Of a stretch of 64,000 bases of DNA, positions 44,518 through 53,400 are shown one piece after another (the stretch's first letter is position 1; each line of letters opens with the position of its first letter). The stretch spans positions 1 to 64,000 of the forward strand of contig JAFBIR010000011.1 in NCBI GenBank assembly GCA_021531385.1, given 5' to 3'. This stretch comes from Parabacteroides distasonis (GTDB taxonomy: Bacteria; Bacteroidota; Bacteroidia; Bacteroidales; Tannerellaceae). The notes below the pieces were generated by a model. That model saw nothing but the letters and a program-made list of their open reading frames with translations. It had not been told where the DNA came from and searched no databases. Made by a program: the position numbers and the translations under genes.

Positions 44518-45285
44518 ATGAAACGGTATCTATACAATTATCAAACCATCCTGCGCTTCAGCGCGCCGGTCAACCGGCATGGGTTCCGACTGCGCTGCGT
44601 GCCCTGCGAGAACAGCTGCCAGCGGCTGCTTAAGCAATCGCTCTTCCTCCACCCCTCCGACGGGGTGACGCAGGCGACGGACAGCTGGGGCAACCCCATC
44701 CAATACGGCAACCGGATAGAGCCGCATGACAGCTTCGTCTTCGTCAGCCTCGGCGAGGCGGAGCTAAGCCCCTATCGACTGCCCGACGAGGAACCCTCGC
44801 CCCTCTTCCGGCTCCCCTCCAAGCTCACCGCGGCGACAGCCAGCATGGCGCAAATCGCACAGGCCTTCCCCCGGAGCACGGCGCAAGGCCAAGCCCTCGC
44901 CCTCTCCGCCTGGGTCTATCAACACATGCGCTACCAGCCCGGAATCACCCAGCCCGCCACCACGGCGGCGGAGGCGCTCACCCTGGGGCAGGGCGTCTGT
45001 CAAGACTACGCCCACATCCTCCTCGCCCTCTGCCGGGCTGCCCACATCCCCGCGCGCTACGTCAACGGCTTCATCGAGGGCGAGGGAGCCACGCACGCCT
45101 GGGTGGAGGTCTATGACGACGGAGCCTGGTGGGGCATCGACCCTACCCACAACCGCCCCATCGAATGGGGCTATATCAAGCTGTCGCACGGCAGAGACGC
45201 GGAGGATTGCCCCGTCAATCGAGGTGTCTTCACCGGCACAGCCTCACAAACAGCGGAAATCCGCGTAATCGTAGAAGAGCTATGA
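44518..45285 (+). CDS. Transglutaminase-like cysteine peptidase/transferase
   Basis: Transglutaminase-fold protein of 255 residues with an N-terminal beta domain (about 1-100) and a C-terminal catalytic core. The triad is intact: Cys161 in GVCQDYAH, His193 in THAWVEV and Asp208 in IDPTHNRP. There is no signal peptide, so it should act in the cytoplasm. In prokaryotes such cores usually cut peptide or isopeptide bonds rather than cross-link; with the ATP-grasp and alpha-E proteins it probably releases or processes the peptide they make. It starts 42 nt after the alpha-E gene and overlaps the next gene by 4 nt (ATGA). This stretch is visibly richer in G+C than the rest of the window. Confidence 0.9.
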   Translation: MKRYLYNYQTILRFSAPVNRHGFRLRCVPCENSCQRLLKQSLFLHPSDGVTQATDSWGNPIQYGNRIEPHDSFVFVSLGEAELSPYRLPDEEPSPLFRLPSKLTAATASMAQIAQAFPRSTAQGQALALSAWVYQHMRYQPGITQPATTAAEALTLGQGVCQDYAHILLALCRAAHIPARYVNGFIEGEGATHAWVEVYDDGAWWGIDPTHNRPIEWGYIKLSHGRDAEDCPVNRGVFTGTASQTAEIRVIVEEL

Positions 45286-46208
45286 TCCAAACAATCGTAT
45301 CCAACGCACTGCCAATCGATGAGCGACTGCTCATCCAAAAGAACAGACTCCATCATGGAGATAGCCCTAAAAGGGTATGTATCGTCACCGGCACACACGG
45401 CGATGAGCTGGAAGGGCAATACGTCTGCTTCCGGCTGAACCAAATCATCCGAGAACAGCTCGAGCGGCTGAACGGCACCGTCGAGATCTATCCGGCGCTC
45501 AACCCCTTAGGCATAGACTCCATCACCCGGGGCATCCCCACCTTCGATCTCGACATGAACCGCATCTTCCCCGGCAATCCAGCGGGGACGATGGCAGAGC
45601 AAGCCGCCCACGCCATCCTGCAAGACCTGCGGGGAGCCGATATGGTGATCGACATCCACTCCAGCAACATCTTCCTCAGGGAGATCCCCCAAGTCCGGAT
45701 CAATGTCCAGACAGCAGACCGATTAGTGCCCTACGCACGCCTGCTCAACATGGATTTCATCTGGGTGCATGAGGCCGCCACCGTCTTGGAGGCCACCTTG
45801 GCCCACTCGCTCAACAGCATCGGCACCCCCACCTTGGTGGTCGAGATGGGTGTCGGCATGCGCATCAACCACGGCTACGGCAACCGGTTGGTGGCAGGCA
45901 TCCTCAACCTGCTTCACCACATGGGGCTATGGAGTGAGCCGCAAGAGGAGCCCTCACTCAGCCACCCCGTGCTCTCGCAGGGCGACCAAGTAGCCTTCCT
46001 CAACGCCGAGGCCAGCGGCATCTTCCTGACCGAGGTGCATAACAACATCGTCGTGGATGAAGGCGAGGAGATCGGCGCCATCGTCAGCCCCCTCACGGGC
46101 GACGTGCTCGAGTCCGTCAAGGCCCCCTGCCACGGGCTGCTCTTCACCATCCGCGCCTATCCTGTCGTCTATCAAGGCTCCCTCCTGGCGCGCATCCACC
46201 GTTTATAA
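45282..46208 (+). CDS. M14-type aspartoacylase/succinylglutamate desuccinylase-like protein, intact active site
   Basis: Zinc-dependent amidohydrolase of the AstE/AspA group, 308 residues, from ATG 45282 (4-nt overlap with the transglutaminase). Zinc ligands are His39 and Glu42 in TGTHGDELEG and His126 in DIHSSN. The substrate Arg lies in DMNRIFPG (about 91-98) and the catalytic base is Glu188 in VVEMGVG. A C-terminal lipoyl-like beta domain covers about 230-308 (SGIFL, GEEIGAIVSPLTGDVLESV). Characterised relatives remove acyl groups from the amino group of amino acids. In this cluster it may trim the N-terminus or an amide of the ligase product. Followed after 21 nt by a degenerate paralogue. 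Confidence 0.9.
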   Translation: MIQTIVSNALPIDERLLIQKNRLHHGDSPKRVCIVTGTHGDELEGQYVCFRLNQIIREQLERLNGTVEIYPALNPLGIDSITRGIPTFDLDMNRIFPGNPAGTMAEQAAHAILQDLRGADMVIDIHSSNIFLREIPQVRINVQTADRLVPYARLLNMDFIWVHEAATVLEATLAHSLNSIGTPTLVVEMGVGMRINHGYGNRLVAGILNLLHHMGLWSEPQEEPSLSHPVLSQGDQVAFLNAEASGIFLTEVHNNIVVDEGEEIGAIVSPLTGDVLESVKAPCHGLLFTIRAYPVVYQGSLLARIHRL

Positions 46209-46229
46209 TCACAAAAAAGATCCAGCAAG

Positions 46230-47156
46230 ATGAAAAAAGAGATCCTATTCAGCATGCCCTCCCCCTTCCGGGACACCTTCCACATCACCGGCTACCGCTT
46301 CGGCCAAGGCGCGAAAAGCTTAGCCATCGTGGGAGCCATGCGGGGCGATGAGATACAGCAGCAATACATCTGCGCCCAGCTCGTGCGCCAGCTCGCCCGC
46401 TTGGAGCAGCAAGGGCAGCTCGACGGCGACCAAGAGATCCTCGTCATCCCCTCCGTCAACCCCTTCTCCATGAACATCGAGAAACGCTTCTGGGCGATGG
46501 ACGGGACAGACATCAACCGCATGTTCCCCGGCTATGACCGGGGCGAGACCACGCAGCGCATCGCCGCCGCTCTCTTCGAGCAGATCAAGGGCTACACCTA
46601 CGGCATCCAGCTGGCCAGCTTCTACATCCCCGGCGACTTCGTGCCCCACGTCCGCCTCATGCGCACCGGCTATGAAGACACCGAGGGAGCCAAGCTGTTC
46701 GGCATGCCCTATATCACCCTGCGCAAGCCGCTCCCCTTCGACACCACCCTGCTCAACTACAACTGGCAGATCTGGGAGACCAAGGCCTACTCCCTCTATG
46801 GCGGCATGAACAACGGCGTGGAGAGCCCCATCACGGCGGAGATGATCGGCACGATCCTCCGCTTCGCCCAGCGCGTCGGTCTCTCCCGCAAGCCAGTCGT
46901 CGGCATCCCCGATTTCAACCCCCAGGTGGTCGATGAGGCCACGCTCCTCCCCGTACGCACGCCGCAAGCCGGCATGTTCTATCGCCTGAAGGGAGCGGGA
47001 GACAAGGTGCATGAAGGCGAGCCGCTGGCCCGCATCATCGATCCTTACGAGGGCAACGTCCGGGCTGAGATCACCGCCCCCACGGATGGCATCATCTTCT
47101 TTGCCCACAATAAGCCACTGGCCTTAGCCAACACGTTGCTGTTCAATATCCTTTGA
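46230..47156 (+). CDS. M14-type aspartoacylase-like protein lacking the zinc site (probable pseudoenzyme)
   Basis: Paralogue of the preceding gene, also 308 residues, with the same fold and C-terminal beta domain (GMFYRLKGAGDKVHEGEPLARI). By reading the two side by side, His39 of the first becomes Arg38 (GAMRGDEIQQ), His126 becomes Ala129 (GIQLASF) and the base Glu188 becomes Tyr (SLYGGMNNG). Only the Glu after RGD and the substrate-loop DINRMFPG remain. It can hardly bind zinc or hydrolyse amides in the usual way. The gene is uninterrupted with normal codon use, so it is conserved for something, perhaps a regulatory partner of the active copy or a carrier/binding subunit. It is the last gene of the cluster. 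Confidence 0.88.
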   Translation: MKKEILFSMPSPFRDTFHITGYRFGQGAKSLAIVGAMRGDEIQQQYICAQLVRQLARLEQQGQLDGDQEILVIPSVNPFSMNIEKRFWAMDGTDINRMFPGYDRGETTQRIAAALFEQIKGYTYGIQLASFYIPGDFVPHVRLMRTGYEDTEGAKLFGMPYITLRKPLPFDTTLLNYNWQIWETKAYSLYGGMNNGVESPITAEMIGTILRFAQRVGLSRKPVVGIPDFNPQVVDEATLLPVRTPQAGMFYRLKGAGDKVHEGEPLARIIDPYEGNVRAEITAPTDGIIFFAHNKPLALANTLLFNIL

Positions 47157-47235
47157 GAGCCTCGATTATGTATTGATTGCTTTTTGCTACATGGCGGTGG
47201 ATATCGGCACGTTAGGATATAGCCTTTCTTGGGTT

Positions 47236-47375
47236 GTTCCCGAACGGGAACACGTTAGAAATGTCCTTTTCTTGCCTGTTCCCGAACGGGAACACGTTAG
47301 AAATGTCCTTTCCTGGCTGTTCCCGAACGGGAATACGTTAGAAATAGCCTTTCCTGGCTGTTCCCGAACGGGAAT
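47236..47375. repeat. Array D: four copies of a 16-bp near-palindrome at 41-42-bp spacing
   Basis: GTTCCCGAACGGGAAC starts at 47236 and 47278, and GTTCCCGAACGGGAAT at 47319 and 47360. Arms GTTCCCG/CGGGAAC flank a central AA. Between copies the spacer reads ACGTTAGAAATGTCCTTT with little change. Degenerate spacer pieces (GGCACGTTAG near 47206, GGCATGTTAGAA near 47415) flank the array. It lies between two convergent genes, where it could act as a terminator for both strands, though a U-run is missing. Confidence 0.9.
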
Positions 47376-47450
47376 ACGTTAGAAATGTCCTTTTCTGACT
47401 CCGCTACGGCTGTCGGCATGTTAGAAACAACTAACAATCCTATGGCCGTT

Positions 47451-50400
47451 TTACTGCGCCAGCGAGAAGCGGAGGCTGATGCCATAGCTGGAGTTGGAGG
47501 TGGGATAGGCGGAGGTGGAGACGATCGGCTCACTGATCTGCAGGTCGTAGAAGGCCCGGAAGGTGAGCGAGCGACTGATGCCATAATCGGCGGAGAACTG
47601 GATGGTCTTGGCGATGTTGCCGCTGGTGGCCTGCGTCAGCTGATCCTCGATCTTACGGATGAGCGACATCATCTTGCGATAGGAGAAGTCGAGGCGCACG
47701 GTGAGGTCATTGCTGAAATCACGGGTCTTTTTCATCTTCAAGACTTTATTGAACTCTGTCATCTTATAGCCCAAGCCGATCACGAACTCATTGGAGTTGG
47801 ACTCCACAAGCTGATAGGAGGAGATGTTGAGATTGAGGTTGCGGGTCTTGCGCAGCTCCACCTTGCCGGTGACGTTGTTGAGCATGGTGGCATCTACGCC
47901 CAAGAGGGGGCTGAATCCCTCGGTGATGCTGACGGCTGAGATGTCGTAAGGCGAAGAGGGCGTAGGGTTGCCGGTCAGCACGTCGCGGATATAGCCCAAG
48001 CCGTCCTGCCCCGCATCGACCCAGTCGAGGAAGGAGGAGAAGGCGCCCACGCTGTAGGAGCAGCGGTATTGGTGGCTGAGGGTCATGCTCTTGAAGTATT
48101 TCTTGACAGCCGGAATCTTGATCAGTCCGTCGTAGGTGACGCGCCAATTGGGCAACAGGCTACGCACGGAGGGGAAGGCGGTGAGGCTGACCTTATTGGG
48201 GTTCTTGCCGGTGTAGGCGGCCAGGAAGGCGGGGATCAACACATCGGTTGAATTGAGGCTGACCTCTCCACCTTGATAGCTCTCGCCAGCCAGCACATGC
48301 CCCGCGAGGAAGCCGGTGGCGGGATAGGGCATTCCGATATAGGCCTTCTCCAGCCGGTTGGCGATGGTGGCTCGGTATTCGAGGAACTTATCGAAGGTCT
48401 TGGAGGCGTAGCCATTCTTGGCGTTGCCGCTGCTCTTGAAGGCGCTGCCAAGGGCGACGGTGGTCATGGTGAAGCTGCCGCCTAACTGCTGGGGCATCCC
48501 GGCCTGCATATAGTAGATGTCGGTGCTGCGGGTATCGACCCGGTCGGCATTCAGCTCGATCTTCAACCCGGTGATTGGCTCTAAGGAGGCGCGGATATTG
48601 AGGTTCTTGGCGCTGCTCATCATGGCGGGGGTGGTCATGTTGTCGCTATGGATCAGCCAGCCCTGTTCATCGGCCTCGTCGATAAAGGAGCGACGCACGG
48701 CTCCGAAGGCGAAGCCCAAGCCGGGTGCCAAGGAGCCTAACTGTTTCTGACCGAACATATCGCCTACGCCAGGGGAATAGCCGGAGAGCATCATGCCATC
48801 CACCACGGAGTATTGCACGTTCACACGGCGCAGCATCATGAGGAAGCGGCTGCCATACTCGGCCAGGTTGACAAAGGCGTTCTCTAAGCCCGCGGGGCCG
48901 GGGTAGATGGTCAGCTTCAGGTGGGCGGTGTCTCGATTGAGGATCTGGATCGCCGCATAGTTGATGGGCTTGAACTTGACGGCATAGCGTTTGCCATCGG
49001 CGCCATAGGCCACGATGTGCAGCTTCTTGGTGAACATGCCATGCTGCAGGGTGATGGCGCTATCGGGGCTGAGCTGCACCTCCTTCTCCAGCTTCACCTC
49101 TTTCTTCGCTTTCTGCTGCTGCTGGTTGCGCTGATTCGTCCGGCTATTAGTCTGGAACTTTTGGTTGATCTTCTTCAGATACTTATTCTTGTTGTAGAGC
49201 GAGAGCAGGTTGAAGCTGCCTTGCCAGTTGATCTGTCGCTGGTTCTTGATGATGTTGCCGGTCTCCAACTCGGGGCTGGCCACATCGGCTCCCTTATCCC
49301 AGTTGTAGGTGGCGTTATAGGTCAACGAGCTGTTGGCCCAGTCGAGCACGGGGATGTATTGCAGCGGCATGTTCCAGGTGACGTTGAAGGTCTGGTCATA
49401 CTTCAACGGGGTTCCCATATCGCGGATGCTCTGCTTCACGGAGTCTTTCCACACCTGGTAATCATCGGGGTTGAGCCGTTTGTTGACCTGTACGTTCGGT
49501 TCCTCGATGCGTGCGTTGGTGCCGGAGGTGAAGTTCATGCTGAGGTTGGGGGTGAAATCCCAACGCAGGCTGAACGCCCGATCCCACAAGAAGTTATGGC
49601 TGAACGAGAGCAGCTGATTGCCGCCACCAGTCGTATTGGTGAGGTCTCGCAGCTTGATCTCGTAGTAATTGCGAGTCATGGCTGTCTGGAAGCTGATGTT
49701 GCTGGGCACATAGTTGAGTGAGAACTGCTTGGCGTACTTCGTATAACCATTGTTCTTCTTCAGCTTCTCAAACGGGCGGAAGGGCTTCACGTAGGGCGTA
49801 TAGTTGTAGGCGAAGTTGCCTCGATAGTCCTTCGTGGTCTCATACTCCGTCTCGGGGTTCTGCTTGCTGTTCTCGCTATACGAGTAGCTGACGGAGAAGT
49901 TGGCGGGGTCGTAGGGCATGGGATTCTTGCTCTTGATATCGACCTTCACATTATTCACCGCCAAGCTCTTGATGCGTGTCTGATCCACTGAATAGCTCCG
50001 GATGGAGTCCTTCTCTGCCTTGGTCTCTACCGCGTCGAGCGCATCATCCATCTTGATGTCTTGGTTGAGCGGATCATACTCCGGCGTGGTGGTTTCCTTG
50101 GAGTAGGCATAATAGAAGGGGATGCTGACCTTCGCCTTCTCTGGGAAGAACTTACCTAACTCCACATTGGTAGCCACGCTATACTGGGCGAAGTCGTCCA
50201 TGCGCCGCTCAGCCAAGGATTGATCCAAGGCACCGAAGCCGGCGGTCTCGATATGGCCACTGAGGTTGACCGTACCCAAATCAGAGAGGGCGACATTGAG
50301 GTTGGCCTTGGCTGCCCAACCCCCTCGCTCGTCGAAGTCGGTCATACGCAGCTCGTTCACCCATACCTCACCGCTCTTGATGGTGTTGCTGTTGTTGCGC

Positions 50401-53400
50401 ACACCGATCATGATCACCTTCACCTCCGCCAGGCTTGGATTACCGACGATGCTGATGCGGTTGCGAGGGTTATCGGGGTCGTTCTTGGCATAGACAGCGG
50501 TGTAGCTGACGTTGCCCTGCCCCTGCCGTTTCAGCTTGTTGCGCTCCAATTTCAAGTCGGTCAAGGCCTCTAACGAGAAGTCGAACTTATTCGCCATCGG
50601 CCAGACCTTCTCCTGGTCGGCACTATTGTTGGTATTATACAAGATGGAGCTATGAGGCGTCAGCTCCATCGGCACCTCATACTCATAGTAGTTGTTCTTA
50701 TAGTCCGATCCCAAACGGATAAAGACGGAGAAATCGCCATTCGAGAGGCTGGTCTCATCCTCGATCGGAGCCTCCGCATGGGCAAAGAGCTGCAACCGTT
50801 TGTAGCGGCGCAGGTCGTAGGCGGTCGATTTATACACCGCCCGGGCATCAGCCGGTGACAGGTTCGTGACCTTCATCGAGAGCGCCTGCTCATTCTGCTG
50901 CAACAGCTGCGGCTGGCTGGAGTCGAACATACGGCTCACGCCCGGTGGCAGCACATAGTTGACCGGCTGCCGCTGGCCATTCTCCTCGATATTGATGGAA
51001 GAGACTACCAACTCCGCATTGGTCTTGGGTGGAATCTTGGGGTTGGAAAGATCCTGCGTATAGGTGCGCCAATCGCCACGCACCAGCTCGAAGGAGCCGA
51101 AGCGGAGCACGGTGGAATCCCGAAAACCGGTCATGTACATACGCATGAAGCGGATGGTCTTGAAGTCCCGAATCGCACCCACGGTCTTGTCGTAGCTTTT
51201 CACCGGGATCTTGAACAGGTACCACTTGACCGTCGCACGGTCGCCGTTCATCAAGGTCACCTCCGGCGTACGCACATCCACGATGTTGTTCACACCGACC
51301 TGCAAATCCTTCGGGCGCAGGGAGATCTTATACTCAAAGTATTTCTCGGTCTCGTTGAGGGTGTTATCGCCGTTGATGTCCTCCACGTCGGGGGTGCTCT
51401 TTCCGGCGGTCGCATAGCGCTGGTCTGAATCCGCCGAGTTGCCCTCCGTACCGTTATAGTGCTTATAGCGCTCCAGCACGCTCAGCTCCTTCTGGTCGTA
51501 ATCATCGCCTCGGTAATAGTGGTAGTTATCGCCCGCCGGGTCATTGAAGGGTGAGAAGGGATCCTCCAGCATCTGCTCGATGGTGCCCGCGGAGAGCTTC
51601 GTGCGCAGCTTCTCCAAATACTCCGCATAGGTGGGGAAGGTGAGCTCCTCATCCGAGGAGAGGCCGTTCAAACCCACATCCTGCAGCTTACGGTTGTTGG
51701 CATCGAAGGCATAACCGGTGCTCTGCGTGCGAGGCACCTTACCCCAGATGGTCGTATCGATCTTGGAGAGGTCGCCATCCACCGGCAGCCCGTTCTCGAA
51801 GAACTTTTTCTCATCCTTCAAGATGTCCTCAGAGAGTTCACCCAGGTTGAAATAGAGATCGCCACCCTCCGCCAAGGGCTTGTCCATGTAGGGATCCATC
51901 AACCAGAACTCGATATACTCATAGTTGGCCGACTCTAAGTCGCTCGGCTCGATCTTACGCATGATACCACCCCAACGCTGCTCCGGATTGCCCAGCGTAC
52001 CGTCGGGGTTGACGTTCTCCGCATCCAAGTTATAGGGACCGCGCTGGTTGGGATAGAAGGCCAAGTTCAAGACGGAGAGCGTGGTGTTGTCATTGGTGCC
52101 TAACTCCTTGTTCGGATAGATTTCCTTATAGCCTACGCCACGAGTCTCGTGCTTAGAGAGGTCGTCCATCGTCAGGTGACGGGGACGAGAAGAGGAGCTC
52201 TTGCGGGTGAAGATGCCATCCACGGTGTACCAAGCCAAGAGCGCACGGTTCTTGCCATAGGCAATATCGTTCACCTTCATCGCCTCGGGGAACTTGGCAT
52301 CCGCCCCATCCTCGTAAGGAGTGCTGGCCAAACTCCAGGCATAGGGATTCAGCAGATCCATGCCGCTCTGGGTCGTCTCGAAATCATCCAAATAGGAATA
52401 GCCTCCCGTGTATTCATTCTCATAGTGGCCGGCAATCAAGTTGGCGAACTCCGCATTGAACGAGATCTGGCTGGGTTTGGTCAGCGTCAAGAGCGGCAGT
52501 TTATCGACCACATTGGTCAGCCATTGGCTCTCCGCCTTATAGGAGGCGTTCAAACCCCACAGGGTGTTCTTGATTGACTCGCTACCCAGCGTGGTCTTCA
52601 CGGTCATCGGCATCTCCGACATGTGCATGATCGTTCCGCCCAAGGTGAAGTCTTTCGAGAACTGGTAGTTCAAATCCAAACCGACCATCGTCTTCCGCTG
52701 CATGTTGTAGGTGGATTGATTCTCCAAGGAGACGCTGACCGGCGTACCGCTGGCGATGATGCTCTCATTCAAGATAGTCACTCGTCCTAAACTATAATCC
52801 ACCGTATAATCCACATTCTCGGTCAAGGTCACGCCTCCCGCCGTCACACGTACCGATCCACGAGCCACATTGGTAGCCCCCAAATCCAGCTCCGCCCCGG
52901 AGGAGGCTTTGTACTCACCACTCAGCATGAACTTATTCTTCTCCGCGATCTGCCGAGCCACGGTCAACGTCGAGTCATACAGCTCTTGGAAGACATACTT
53001 ATCGGCGTAGGTCGGGCCAACCTGCTCCCGCAACTTCGAGCCAAAGGGCTCCACGCAGGGGAAGATGACCTTACCCGTCTCCGACTGAATGGTATAGCCC
53101 TCCACAAAGTCGAAGAAGCCATCCGGGTTGGGATTGCTATAGGTGTCCAAACGATCCAATCCCAGCACACGAATCAACAGCTGATTGGCGGTATTGCCCT
53201 CAGGCAGGTAATTCACGTAGGTACCTGTCGAGTCGCTCTGATACATCACGTTCAGCTTGAACTTCTCCTTCTGCACCGAATAGGCTCCCAAGGAATAGAC
53301 ATTCTTCATCATCAAGTCCCAATAGCGCATATCGGGCGACATGGTCGTACCTTTCAACAGCTTCACATAAAGGCAATCGGTGGTGTTCGTCTTGCTATCC

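Noticed and set aside
46320-47108. 262-codon minus-strand frame opposite the second M14 gene
   Set aside because: Antisense shadow; high G+C suppresses stop codons there.
47173-47382. Short frame with repeated PEREHVRNVL
   Set aside because: It is only the translation of palindrome array D and changes frame with the 41/42-bp period.
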